Source: JACVRN01 sp963715565
GTDB taxonomy: Bacteria; Acidobacteriota; Blastocatellia; Pyrinomonadales; Pyrinomonadaceae
Reading direction: 5' to 3'
Length of the DNA stretch: 64,000 bases
Assembly: GCA_963715565.1 (NCBI GenBank)
Contig: OY970256.1
Coordinates: forward strand, 3,348,001-3,412,000
The notes below the pieces were generated by a model. It ran no database searches and was not told where the DNA came from. It worked only from the letters and a program-made list of their open reading frames with translations. Made by a program: the position numbers and the translations under genes. Shown piece after piece: positions 41,554-50,660 of the stretch (positions within the stretch are counted from its first letter, which is position 1; each line of letters opens with the position of its first letter).

Positions 41554-43617
41554 CTAACGAGGGATAGTAAATATATCCTGCTGAGAAGTTATCGTGCCGG
41601 TTTCGATGGCGTTCCCGTTGGCGTCATAAGTTGTCCACATGATAACCGGGGCACTCGCCGCAGATGGGCTACGTGACAGTATCAGTTCAAACGTGCCGGA
41701 GGGTTCGCCCGATTTCAACGGCTGAGCGAAAGTGTATAGGACGGATGTTCTGTCGAGTCCTGTGTCCTCGATACTGACCTCTGTAGACGGGAATCCTCGC
41801 GCTACACTTCCAGACATCCCCGTCCCTGCGAAGAGTTGACCCTGCGCGTCATCTACACTGAAGCTAATCCACTTGACAGGCTTTTTCCTCTCTGCGGGCA
41901 GGAGTTGGAATCTCATGGTGGCAAATCTTCCTTCAAGCATCAGGTTGCTGGCGAATTTGCCGGGAGCGGCTGTCTGAGGAGGCGGCGAGGCTGTCCAGGG
42001 GCCGTAGGTGAGGGCACACGTAGTGCCGTCGCAATGATTGACCACGAAGACGACTGTGCCCGTCCATCCCACAGAGTAATTGACGGAGAGGCTAAACTTC
42101 ACAGAGTTGAGCGCTGACATCGTCCCGGCATTGGGGATGCGGTTGAAGGGTGCTACGAAGAGGGACGTCGATAGGAAAGGCGAGCTGTCTATAGATATTA
42201 GAGCACCCTGCGTCGTGGTCGGAGGGTTAAAGCTGATGTCTATGGAGCAGATGGGCGAAGCAGGCACTTTTGCATTCGTGATGGTGAAGGTTCTCAAGTC
42301 CTGTGTTGTTTTTGTTTTCCATGATGGAATAGCCGAGATTTCGTCACAGCATCCTGCGGTCGGGTTAGTTGGATTAGTTGTAGTTGTTCCAGTGCAGTAG
42401 AAGTCGCCGCTGATGATGTTTGGCAACCCTAATTTAGATACGGTCAGAGGCGGAAGCGACGGCCCTATGTTCACGAAATTAGCGCCCGTGCCGGCAGTAT
42501 TGGGAGAACCTATGACGCTCAGATAGTTCTTGTTGAACCTCGCCACATAGATCTTCTTGTCCGGGCCTAGCTGTAGCTGGCCTGTATCATAGTAGTTCCC
42601 CGTCCCGGTGCTGCTGAACAACTGCGTCCACACAGGCGTGGAAGAAGTCAGGTCTAGCTGAAGGAGTTGATTCGGGCTGCCGCCCGTGGTCGTCACATAA
42701 AGCAATTTGCTGTTAGGCGAAAACTCAAGGCCGTAAACAAGTATGCTTTGAAATGGCGCAGCCGACGTATCGAACGTCCTGGGCGTGCCGGAGACCTGAC
42801 CCGTCGCATTGTTGAAGTCAAGTATCTCGACAAATTTAGAGCGCACAGCACTGGCGATTAGCGTCCCATCAGGAGATACTTTCATTTGTCCCTGCGACGG
42901 AAAGCCCCCAAAGTTAGTCATGTAATGCGTGCCAGCTAAAGACATAGTCGGAGATGTACTGACTCCACTGGAGTCAACGTGAAACGCATAAAACTGGGCG
43001 TTCACGGAAGGGGAGAAGGCGTTCGCGCCTATATCGAACCCATGAGCAATAACCCAGAAGCCTGTGCCGGCAGCATCCCGCACCGCCGTCAGCTTCTCTG
43101 AAACCTTGTTCTTCAGCACAATGTTTTTGGATACGGGGATGACATCGCCCAAGCCACCGGACAGCGTCATATCAACTATCGAATAGCGCAGATCGACGTT
43201 TACATTATTGTCCACAGTGCCTACTGTAAAGATGAAATATTTCTGACAGGCTTTTCCCGGCCAGGGGACGATTATCGCGGACTGTGTAGCAGAGCTATGC
43301 CCCATCAAGCCAGTGCCGTTCGGCATCGGTTGATGGATGGTATTCCAGACAGTTACCCCATCCGTATAAAACAGGAGATTGCCATTGTGATCCGACATCA
43401 CCGCGCTGCCCTCGCTGGTCGTCATTGCAGACCCGGACACAGCAACAGGTATTCCCGACGAAAAATTGAGACGCGCTTTATCACCGAACAGCCAGTTGTT
43501 AGCTTCGTTCTGTGCCCTTGCAGCAACATTGGGCAGCAACACTATCAAAGCGATTAGAATTGCTCTGCGAAGCACATGGCCCACAAAACTGCCTGAGCAT
43601 CCTTTGCGTTTTTTCAT
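41554..43617 (-). CDS. Large exported beta-propeller protein, Bacteroidota T9SS-cargo-like
   Basis: This 687-residue protein has a signal peptide ending near VAARAQN. The mature protein begins NNWLFGDKARLNFSSGIPV followed by MSDHNGNLLFYTDGVTVWN and QPMPNGTGLMGHSSATQSA. That is the repeated propeller pattern common in gliding and type IX secreted proteins of Bacteroidota (inference from memory of the family). Later blades contain KVSPDGTLIASAV and PNSKLLYVTTTGG. The C-terminal 250 residues have Cys pairs and a beta-sandwich-like domain, with no recognisable T9SS sorting domain. It is secreted or exposed on the cell surface. Ligand unknown. Confidence 0.82.
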   Translation of the reverse strand: MKKRKGCSGSFVGHVLRRAILIALIVLLPNVAARAQNEANNWLFGDKARLNFSSGIPVAVSGSAMTTSEGSAVMSDHNGNLLFYTDGVTVWNTIHQPMPNGTGLMGHSSATQSAIIVPWPGKACQKYFIFTVGTVDNNVNVDLRYSIVDMTLSGGLGDVIPVSKNIVLKNKVSEKLTAVRDAAGTGFWVIAHGFDIGANAFSPSVNAQFYAFHVDSSGVSTSPTMSLAGTHYMTNFGGFPSQGQMKVSPDGTLIASAVRSKFVEILDFNNATGQVSGTPRTFDTSAAPFQSILVYGLEFSPNSKLLYVTTTGGSPNQLLQLDLTSSTPVWTQLFSSTGTGNYYDTGQLQLGPDKKIYVARFNKNYLSVIGSPNTAGTGANFVNIGPSLPPLTVSKLGLPNIISGDFYCTGTTTTNPTNPTAGCCDEISAIPSWKTKTTQDLRTFTITNAKVPASPICSIDISFNPPTTTQGALISIDSSPFLSTSLFVAPFNRIPNAGTMSALNSVKFSLSVNYSVGWTGTVVFVVNHCDGTTCALTYGPWTASPPPQTAAPGKFASNLMLEGRFATMRFQLLPAERKKPVKWISFSVDDAQGQLFAGTGMSGSVARGFPSTEVSIEDTGLDRTSVLYTFAQPLKSGEPSGTFELILSRSPSAASAPVIMWTTYDANGNAIETGTITSQQDIFTIPR

Positions 43618-44388
43618 CGTTCATTCTCCTGTTGAGTAAATACCTGATGGCTGATTGGGGTGATGAGGCGTGCCTAACCGAGACTATAAGTTAGCTCGCG
43701 GGCAACATCACAAATCCAGGAAACGGAAACCAAGTTTAGACTTGGTCAATACTTGATTGCCCTGGCCGGTGTTTGTCCCGATTGCGAGGGCACTGGTGAA
43801 GTGCTCAAGGAATGGCGTCCCTGTTATTGCCGACTCATCCGGATTCTTTCGGTGACGCTCGCGAATAGATATCACAGCGCGAGTGATTATTAAAGCCATA
43901 CTTGATAGTAGACCGGAGCGGGGCGCAGAGAGAGTCGCAAGGCATTCCACGCTCTGCGCCTGCTCGAATCCACCGAGGTCGTTTCCGTAGGCATGAATGT
44001 CTACGCTGAAAGCTGTGTGAGAGTAAAAGCGACGCGCTTCTCGCTCTCTGAAACGGGCTTCTTGTTGCCGCAAAGTTGCAATTCTGTGGTGAATAGATGA
44101 TGAATGCGCGAATCAAGCTATTTCGCTTAAGACCTGCTTGACTTACCCTTTACGTTCGATAAAAATCGCTGGGTTCAGTCAATCTTAAACTGGAATCCTC
44201 GCTTGAAGTCATTTGGTAGTTTCGTGGAACAAGCGAACGCTTGAAGCATTAACCTGCGGCCAGCAGGAGCGCGGGCTTCGGCCCTTTGTGTTCTCTGGTC
44301 GCCACTACAGAATCGAGATGCGGGTCGCAACGCTTGAGATAAAAATAGACGAGCGTCCCCGGCTGCCTCTCGCTTACGGAGTTAAAAT
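43618..44388. other. 771-base gap with no supported gene
   Basis: Two overlapping minus-strand ORFs (43708-44073 and 43835-44116) lack ribosome sites and family patterns. I do not call them. Near the 3' end there is a small hairpin (caagcgaacgcttg), and TTGACT occurs upstream of the OmpA-family gene, though without a convincing -10 partner. It may hold decayed genes or a long regulatory region for the OmpA gene. Confidence 0.4.
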
Positions 44389-45399
44389 ATGAGTGTCATG
44401 AGATTCAGAATTCTTTCGGTCCTTACGCTTTCCCTTCTCCTGGTGCTTTCTGCCGCCGCTGCTTTCGCGCAGGGTGACCAGCAAGGCAGCACGGCGCAGA
44501 TGAGAACCGTTTCCAGCGGGCAGAAGATGAAGTTGAAAGGCGTCGTCGTGCGCCGCGATGCAGACACGTTCGTCGTCCGCGACATGAACGGCATGGATAC
44601 GACAGTGCTCTTAACTGATCGGACCAGCGTCAAGACCAAGGGCGGCTTCCTTCGCAGCGGAACAAATTATGGCTCGACGCAAATTCTTCGCGGTCTCAAT
44701 CTAGAAGTCGAGGGTCGCGGCGATGCGACGGGTCAACTCGTCGCAGAGAAAGTCAGATTCAATGAATCCGATTTGAGAGTTGCGCGCACGGTCGAGACGC
44801 GTGTTGACCCCGTGGAGGGCCGCGTCAGCCAGGTTGAGCAGAACGCGCAGCGCATGTCCGGCCAGATTGACGAGCTGGCGGCTGTGGCGAACGCCGCAGG
44901 CGGCGGCGCGAAGGCCGCGCAGCAGACCGCAGACGCTGCCGTGGCTGGCGTCAATGCGACCAACGAGCGCATCTCCGCTCTTGATGATTACGTGGTTCAG
45001 GACACCACTCCTATCCTGTTCCGCGTCAACAGCGCGATCTTGAGCCCGGATGCGAAGACCAAGCTGGCCGATGTCGCACGCAAGGCTTCGACGGCCAAAG
45101 GCTACGTGATAGAGATTTCGGGCTTCACGGATGCGACCGGCTCCGTGGCGAAGAATCGTCGCTTGAGCCAGCAGCGCGCAGACGCCGTTGTGCGCTACCT
45201 TGTTGACAATCACAACATCCCGCTTCGCCGCATCATCACGCCGTACGGCTATGGCGAGTCGAAGGCCGTGGCGGACAACACGACGCGCGAGGGCCGTGAG
45301 CAGAATCGCCGCGTGGAAGTGAAAATCCTCGTCAACCGTGGATTGACAGCACCTTCGCCGACGATGCCTGCGCCGAATCAGCCGGGCGACGGCCAGTAA
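44389..45399 (+). CDS. OmpA-family protein with DUF5666-like N-terminus
   Basis: This 336-residue protein has a signal peptide ending at about AFAQG. Residues 45-125 form an OB-like segment (MKLKGVVVRRDADTFVVRD) as in DUF5666. A coiled-coil stretch (VEQNAQRMSGQIDEL) leads to the OmpA/MotB peptidoglycan-binding domain: LFRVNSAILSPDAKTKL, EISGFTDATGSVAKNRRLS and GYGESKAVADN. It probably tethers the outer membrane or envelope to peptidoglycan. A Pro-rich tail ends the protein. CGGAG lies upstream of the ATG. Confidence 0.92.
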   Translation: MSVMRFRILSVLTLSLLLVLSAAAAFAQGDQQGSTAQMRTVSSGQKMKLKGVVVRRDADTFVVRDMNGMDTTVLLTDRTSVKTKGGFLRSGTNYGSTQILRGLNLEVEGRGDATGQLVAEKVRFNESDLRVARTVETRVDPVEGRVSQVEQNAQRMSGQIDELAAVANAAGGGAKAAQQTADAAVAGVNATNERISALDDYVVQDTTPILFRVNSAILSPDAKTKLADVARKASTAKGYVIEISGFTDATGSVAKNRRLSQQRADAVVRYLVDNHNIPLRRIITPYGYGESKAVADNTTREGREQNRRVEVKILVNRGLTAPSPTMPAPNQPGDGQ

Positions 45400-45581
45400 C
45401 GACCGGAACAAATTGGAGCGGGGCGGAGAGATTTATTTTCCGCCCCGCAAAATTTCCTGCACCAACCTTCAACCCGACGCGCGGCATCAATATTTATGTG
45501 CGCGCTCCGATGCGCGTCACTTAAAATCCAGCGCGGGTGCTGAAGGAGACGCGGCCAATTTGAGAGCCGTTCGCAGCTTGC

Positions 45582-46688
45582 ATGAAATCTATCCTGATGG
45601 GAATAAGAAAAACTTTCAGGCTGGCGCTTCCTCTGGGGGCGCTGGCTCTTCTTCTTTTGTGTGTCGTCGGCGCGAGTGCGCAGAACGCGCAGCGGCCCGA
45701 AGATTTACCGCCGCCGCCGCCAAAGCCTACGCCGAAGCCTACGCCGTATGTTCCGAAAGACAGCGATTACGAGGTTGTGCGTGTCACGTCCAATCTCATC
45801 GTCGTGCCCGTCTCCGTCACGGACGCGCAGGGTCAACCCATCATAGGTTTGACCGTCAAAGATTTTCGTCTTGAAGAAGAAGGGCGCGTGCAGGAGATAG
45901 CGCAGATAGGCAACCCCGAGCAAGTTCCTTTAGACATAGCCGTCCTGCTAGACATCTCCGGCAGCGTCAACGCGCGTATAGAGTTTGAAAAGGAAGCTGC
46001 CGCGCGCTTTCTCAAACAGGTCTTGCGGCCCGGAGACCGCGCGACCATCTACGCCATAGGCATGCAGCCGCAGCTTGTTCAGACGCTCACCACAGCCGAA
46101 GCAGCAACGGCCCGGCTGCGTACAGTCGCGGCCACCAAAGGCCCGACGGCTTTTTATGACACCGTCGTCGAAGCTTCGCAGTACTTAGCGCGCTCGACCC
46201 CTGCTCAGAACCGCCGCGTCATCGTCGTCATCTCTGACGGCGAAGACAATTTCAGTCAAAAGATAAAGCGGGCCATCGGCACGACTACAGCCGAGCAGAC
46301 TTCCGTTTCGCAGCAGACACGAGCCTCTGTTTTTAATCGCGTGCAGCAGGAGGTCCAGCGAGAAGTCCAGCGCGCAGAGATTACATTTTATTCTATCAAC
46401 CCGAGCGGCGAGGCGCTGCGCCTGAACGTTCCGGGCATGCGCGCGCAGACCGCCATGGAAGGGCTCGCGCAGGCCACGGGCGGGGCCAGCTTTGTGCCGG
46501 ACAAGCTGGAAGATTTGGACACGGTATTTAAACAGATTGCCAACGAGCTGCGCTCGCAGTATCTACTGCAATACTACGCGAACGATGAAACGCAAACGGG
46601 AGCGTTCCGTCGCATACGCGTGCAAGTGCCTACACGGCCCGCGCTCAGGGTGCGTGCGCGACAGGGCTATTATCCGAAGCGCAAGTAA
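45582..46688 (+). CDS. Secreted VWFA-domain protein (Acidobacteria type)
   Basis: This 368-residue protein has a signal peptide (LLCVVGASAQN) followed by a Pro-rich linker. A beta-rich domain carries LIVVPVSVTDAQGQPI, and the VWA fold has the MIDAS motif DISGSVNARI plus VVISDGEDNFSQK. The C-terminal region RVRARQGYYPKRK is typical of the VWFA-related family that is multiplied in Acidobacteria. It is thought to mediate protein-protein contacts at the cell surface. It is the second of two plus-strand envelope genes. Confidence 0.94.
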   Translation: MKSILMGIRKTFRLALPLGALALLLLCVVGASAQNAQRPEDLPPPPPKPTPKPTPYVPKDSDYEVVRVTSNLIVVPVSVTDAQGQPIIGLTVKDFRLEEEGRVQEIAQIGNPEQVPLDIAVLLDISGSVNARIEFEKEAAARFLKQVLRPGDRATIYAIGMQPQLVQTLTTAEAATARLRTVAATKGPTAFYDTVVEASQYLARSTPAQNRRVIVVISDGEDNFSQKIKRAIGTTTAEQTSVSQQTRASVFNRVQQEVQREVQRAEITFYSINPSGEALRLNVPGMRAQTAMEGLAQATGGASFVPDKLEDLDTVFKQIANELRSQYLLQYYANDETQTGAFRRIRVQVPTRPALRVRARQGYYPKRK

Positions 46689-46699
46689 AAGAGAGAGAC

Positions 46700-46723
46700 C
46701 GCTCTCTGCAAGTTAAGAGAGCG
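46700..46723. terminator. Short hairpin between convergent genes
   Basis: cgctctct (46700-46707) and agagagcg (46716-46723) form a perfect 8-bp stem. Located between the VWA gene and the convergent exported helical protein. Confidence 0.5.
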
Positions 46724-46740
46724 CGCGTGCGCTTCTCTCT

Positions 46741-47268
46741 CTAGCGCGCCTGCATATCCACCAGCACGTCCGTCAAACGATTCATCACTTCCAGAAGAGC
46801 GCGGCCCGCAGCATCGTAGCGGCCCGCGCCGACGTGTTCTTCCGCGATCGATGCGCTTGAAGCCACGCCCAGAAGCCTTGTGTAATACGGGCGCAGGTCG
46901 GAGCTACTGCTAAAGATCGTCTCCAAAGCGTCCATCTGCACGCGATAATTATGGAAGAGTTCCTTGAGCTTGGCCCTGTTGGCCTGCAAAGCCTGTGCTG
47001 ACGACGGGTTATTCTGCGCCGCAGCTTCATTCGTCTGAAGCTCTTTCCAGATAGGGCCGTAGAGATAAAGGAACCTACCGATGTTTTTAATCTGCTCGGC
47101 CACGCGCGCGGCAGCCTGTTGAAGCGCTGCGGGCGCGGCCTCGGGTTTCGCAGTGGCGGCGGCGGGGCGCGTGCGTTTGGACGTGGTTCGACGCCGCGTC
47201 TGCCCAGAAGCGCTGGCAGCCGACAGACAGAGCACGAGGGCGAACAGCAGTATAGAGATGCGTTTCAA
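46741..47268 (-). CDS. Exported helical hypothetical protein
   Basis: This 175-residue protein begins with a signal peptide, MKRISILLFALVLCLSAASA. A basic Ala/Thr/Arg segment follows, then about 120 residues of helix (QAAARVAEQIKNIGRFLYLY, KLKELFHNYRVQMDAL). No family recognised. It could be a periplasmic bundle. The 331 bases to lipB hold hairpin H19 and a possible lipB promoter (TACAAT near 47568). Confidence 0.75.
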   Translation of the reverse strand: MKRISILLFALVLCLSAASASGQTRRRTTSKRTRPAAATAKPEAAPAALQQAAARVAEQIKNIGRFLYLYGPIWKELQTNEAAAQNNPSSAQALQANRAKLKELFHNYRVQMDALETIFSSSSDLRPYYTRLLGVASSASIAEEHVGAGRYDAAGRALLEVMNRLTDVLVDMQAR

Positions 47269-47412
47269 GAAGCCTCCTTCTCAGGCGTCCACAGTTTTCG
47301 GCGGACGCAAGCTTTTATTGTTCGGGAGAGCATCGTAATTATTTTTCAAACTATGAAGCGCGGAAGTGTTGTGAGTCAAGTCTAACGGCAGCGAGTCGTT
47401 TTCAAATCAAAT

Positions 47413-47505
47413 TCACCGCAGAGACGCAGAGGACGCGGAGAAAGCGCAGAGAGTTGAATCATTTCTCTCTGCGCCCCCTCTGCGCTCTCTGCGTCTCTGC
47501 GGTGA
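47413..47505. repeat. Hairpin H19 between divergent genes
   Basis: tcaccgcagagacgcagagg... (47413-47453) faces ctctctgcgccccctctgcg... (47465-47505), arms of 41 bases with a few mismatches. The unit is a CGCAGAG type. Similar arrays are known in many genomes. Confidence 0.85.
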
Positions 47506-47599
47506 TTGACTTGGAGAGAATTTATTTGTGCTCGCAGCGCGCTCGTCCCGCGTGTGCCGGTGCTGCTACAATGACGAGAGCTAAAAAATTTTCATCAAG

Positions 47600-48292
47600 A
47601 TGAAAGAAAAGCTATTAAGAGTCAGGCGGATGGGCCGCATTGAATACGACGCGGCGCTCGCGCTTCAGAAGGAGACCGAGCGCGAAGTCCAAATGGGACG
47701 CGCGCCCGACACGCTGCTTCTGCTTGAACACCCGCACACGATTACGCTCGGGCGCGGAGCTAAACCGGATCGCATCAGCGCGCCGCAAACCGTTTTGGAT
47801 GCGCGCGGCGTCGCCGTCTTTGAGACCAATCGCGGGGGGCGCGCAACCTATCACGGCTTGGGCCAGACGGTCGGCTATCCCATCATCAATTTGAGTCCAG
47901 ACCGTCAGGACGTTCTGCGCTACGTGCGCAACCTTGAAGAGATGCTCATTCGCACGCTCGCGGATTTTCGCATCGAGAGCTTTCCCATCAAGGGACTGAC
48001 GGGCGTGCACACCACTTTGGGCAAAGTCGCGGCCATAGGCGTGCACATCGCGCGCTGGGTCACAACGCACGGCTTTGCTTTGAACGTCAACACAGACCTC
48101 AGCTACTTCGACCTCATCATTGCCTGCGAGGGCGAGCCCGTGACCTCTATGAAAAAAGTTCTGGGCCGGGAGGTTGATATGCGTCTGGTCGAAGACCGCA
48201 TCATCGCGCGCTTTGCAGAAGTCTTTGAGATGAAGCTGGAAGAGACGGTCGAGACGTTTGAAGCGGCGCACAACGTGAGGACCGCGAGCTGA
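47600..48292 (+). CDS. lipB: Lipoyl(octanoyl) transferase LipB
   Basis: In this 230-residue protein the LipB core is seen as LEHPHTITLGRGAK, NRGGRATYHGLGQTVGYPI, the catalytic Lys in LGKVAAIGVHI, and the catalytic Cys in FDLIIACEGEPVTSM. It transfers octanoate from acyl-carrier protein to the lipoyl domain of E2 or GcvH. The lipA gene encoding the next step lies 1.3 kb downstream. Confidence 0.95.
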   Translation: MKEKLLRVRRMGRIEYDAALALQKETEREVQMGRAPDTLLLLEHPHTITLGRGAKPDRISAPQTVLDARGVAVFETNRGGRATYHGLGQTVGYPIINLSPDRQDVLRYVRNLEEMLIRTLADFRIESFPIKGLTGVHTTLGKVAAIGVHIARWVTTHGFALNVNTDLSYFDLIIACEGEPVTSMKKVLGREVDMRLVEDRIIARFAEVFEMKLEETVETFEAAHNVRTAS

Positions 48293-48315
48293 GCTTTGAA
48301 CCTCCGCGTACAAAC

Positions 48316-49299
48316 ATGCTGACACTTGAGCTAATCCGGGAGGCGCGCGAGCGCATCGCGCCTTACATACACCGCACGCCGGTTCGTGTTTCTCGTTCCT
48401 TTGACGAAGAGGCAAGCGCCGGGTCGCAGCGACCGCGCCGCGTCTTTTTCAAGTGCGAGAACATGCAGCGCACAGGCGCTTTCAAGATGCGTGGGGCAAC
48501 GAACAAGATTCTTTCTTTGACGCCTGAGGAAAGAGCGCGCGGCGTGGTCGCTTTTTCTTCCGGCAACCACGCGCAGGCGGTCGCGCTCGCGGCTCGTGAA
48601 GCAGGAGTGCGAGCCGTCATTGTCATGCCGACGGATGCGCCGCAGACAAAGGTGGCGGCGACGCGTGGCTACGAAGCGGAAATCATTTTTTATGACCGGC
48701 AGCGCGAGGACCGCGAAGAGGTTGCGCGCTCATTGGCCGAACGTGAAGGGCTCGTGCTCGTGCCGCCCTTTGACGATTACATGGTGATGGCCGGGCAGGG
48801 GACGTGCGCGCTGGAATTTCTGGAAGACGTGCCCGAGCTTGATTGCATCGTCGTGCCCGTGAGCGGCGGAGGACTCTTCGCGGGTGTGAGCACTGTCGCG
48901 AAGGCGCTCCGTCCACAGGTGCGCATGTTTGGTGTCGAGCCTGAAACAGCAGACGACACGCAACGTTCTTTTCGCGCAGGCAAGCGCGTGTCGATTCCGC
49001 CTCCACCGACCATCGCGGACGGATTGCGCATGACGACACCGGGCGCGCTCACCTTCCCTATCCTGCGGGAAAATGCCGCAGACGTGCTTACGGTTTCCGA
49101 CGATCAGATAGTGGCGGCGCTACGCTTTATCCTCTTCCGCATGAAGACGCTCACCGAGCCATCGGGCGCAACCGCCGCGGCGGCAGTGCTTGCACAAAAG
49201 CTTCCGCCGGACGTCGAGCGCATCGGCGTCGTCCTCTCCGGCGGCAACATAGACCCGGAAAACCTGGCGCAGTTACTAGGAGAAGAGGTCAGAGGTTAG
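48316..49299 (+). CDS. Threonine dehydratase-like PLP enzyme
   Basis: This 327-residue type II PLP fold enzyme has the PLP Lys in RTGAFKMRGATNKIL, SSGNHAQAVALAAREAG and the phosphate-binding PVSGGGLFAGVSTVAKAL. It lacks the C-terminal ACT domain of biosynthetic IlvA, so it is closer to catabolic threonine dehydratase or serine racemase. It is 23 bases after lipB in the same direction. Confidence 0.92.
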   Translation: MLTLELIREARERIAPYIHRTPVRVSRSFDEEASAGSQRPRRVFFKCENMQRTGAFKMRGATNKILSLTPEERARGVVAFSSGNHAQAVALAAREAGVRAVIVMPTDAPQTKVAATRGYEAEIIFYDRQREDREEVARSLAEREGLVLVPPFDDYMVMAGQGTCALEFLEDVPELDCIVVPVSGGGLFAGVSTVAKALRPQVRMFGVEPETADDTQRSFRAGKRVSIPPPPTIADGLRMTTPGALTFPILRENAADVLTVSDDQIVAALRFILFRMKTLTEPSGATAAAAVLAQKLPPDVERIGVVLSGGNIDPENLAQLLGEEVRG

Positions 49300-49312
49300 T
49301 AAAAGGTGGAGA

Positions 49313-49497
49313 GCCCCGCAAGGGGCGAGATATCAGTAGCCCAGCACGTCAGTGCTGGGACAACGTCGTCACCATTGTTATGAGCCCCAGAGGGGCGACA
49401 TCGATTGATGTCGCCCCTCTGGGGCTCATTCATTTATTCGACGCATGTTCCCACGGCTCACGCCGTGGGCTACTGTTATACCGCCCCTTTCAGGGGC
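49313..49497. repeat. 185-bp interspersed repeat, family A copy 2
   Basis: gccccgcaaggggc on the left and gcccctttcaggggc on the right flank three internal hairpins in the same order as in copy 1 at 121-304. The cccacggctcacgccgtggg module is identical. It lies between the threonine dehydratase-like gene and lipA. Confidence 0.88.
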
Positions 49498-49622
49498 TCG
49501 ATACGAATTCCAACCTCCTGCAATTACTAACCTCTAACCTCAAGCCTCTGACCTCTGTTTTCCCTTTTCACTTATTTATCTTAGAATGGGATTCACAGAT
49601 AAATCCTTTGGAGTGTGTAACA

Positions 49623-50570
49623 GTGGGTCGTGAGCTGAGAGTTATCAATACGACGCGTACGAAACCGCGTGAGCCCAAGCCCGAGTGGTTGAAGATTCGT
49701 CTGGGCGACCCGACGAATCAGAATCACGTGCTCAAATTAATCGAGGGCTTGAACCTGCACACGGTGTGTCAGGAAGCGCGCTGTCCGAATATCTTCGAAT
49801 GCTGGTCGGACAGGACGGCGACGTTCATGCTCGGCGGCGACATCTGCACACGCCATTGCGGCTTCTGCGCCGTAGGCAAGGGCTCGCCGGCGGCGCTCGA
49901 CCCGCAGGAGCCGCGTCATGTGGCCGAGGCAGTGCGCCATCTGGGACTGGCTCACACGGTCATCACCTCCGTCAACCGAGACGACCTCAAAGACGGCGGC
50001 GCAGCGCACTGGGCCGCGACGATTAGAGAAGTGCGCGCGCTTAATCCTGACTGTAAGATCGAAGTCCTGATTCCGGATTTTAACGGCGACGAAGCGGCGC
50101 TCGATACAGTGCTCGACGCAGAGCCGGACGTGCTTAATCACAACACGGAAACCATCGCGCGTCTTTATCGTCGCGTGCGGCCCGACGCCGTCTACCAACA
50201 ATCCATGACGCTTTTAGAGAGGGCCGCGCGCCGCCGCGACCATGAGGGTCGTGGGATGTTGACCAAGAGTGGCATCATGGTCGGCTTAGGCGAACGGTTC
50301 GACGAAGTGGTCGAATTGATGAAGGACTTGCGCGCCGTCTCCTGCGACATCATGACCATAGGGCAGTACCTGCAACCCTACGAGCGTAGATTGCCGGTCG
50401 AGCGCTACGTCACGCCGGAAGAGTTCGCGCGCTGGCACGAGATAGGCATGGAGATGGGTTTCCGCCACGTCGAATCAAGCCCCCTGACGCGCTCCTCGTA
50501 TCACGCGCGCCAGCAGGCGGAAACGCCGACGGAAGAGAAAGTCGAAGACAATCTAGTTTCCGTGCGTTGA
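49623..50570 (+). CDS. lipA: Lipoyl synthase LipA
   Basis: The protein has 315 residues from a GTG at 49623 with GGAG nine bases upstream. Upstream in-frame codons lie within repeat A. LipA hallmarks are the auxiliary cluster region CQEARCPNIFECW, the radical-SAM motif CTRHCGFCAV, and the C-terminal Ser in LTRSSYHARQQ, which ligates the auxiliary cluster. It inserts two sulfur atoms into the octanoyl chain. As an enzyme with two 4Fe-4S clusters, it depends on the iron-sulfur island. Confidence 0.96.
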   Translation: MGRELRVINTTRTKPREPKPEWLKIRLGDPTNQNHVLKLIEGLNLHTVCQEARCPNIFECWSDRTATFMLGGDICTRHCGFCAVGKGSPAALDPQEPRHVAEAVRHLGLAHTVITSVNRDDLKDGGAAHWAATIREVRALNPDCKIEVLIPDFNGDEAALDTVLDAEPDVLNHNTETIARLYRRVRPDAVYQQSMTLLERAARRRDHEGRGMLTKSGIMVGLGERFDEVVELMKDLRAVSCDIMTIGQYLQPYERRLPVERYVTPEEFARWHEIGMEMGFRHVESSPLTRSSYHARQQAETPTEEKVEDNLVSVR

Positions 50571-50590
50571 GCAAGTACGAGACCCTGTAT

Positions 50591-50626
50591 AAAGCCGCTT
50601 TCATCAAGAAGCGGCTTTATCTTTTT
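50591..50626 (+). terminator. Intrinsic terminator of lipA
   Basis: aaagccgctt (50591-50600) and aagcggcttt (50609-50618) form a 10-bp stem with loop tcatcaag, followed by atcttttt. Confidence 0.9.
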
Positions 50627-50660
50627 CTATCCAATTCTTAACTGAGCAAAATTTCCAATC

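Noticed and set aside
43708..44116. Two overlapping minus-strand ORFs in the gap before the OmpA-family gene
   Set aside because: No ribosome site, no recognised motif, and conflicting frames.
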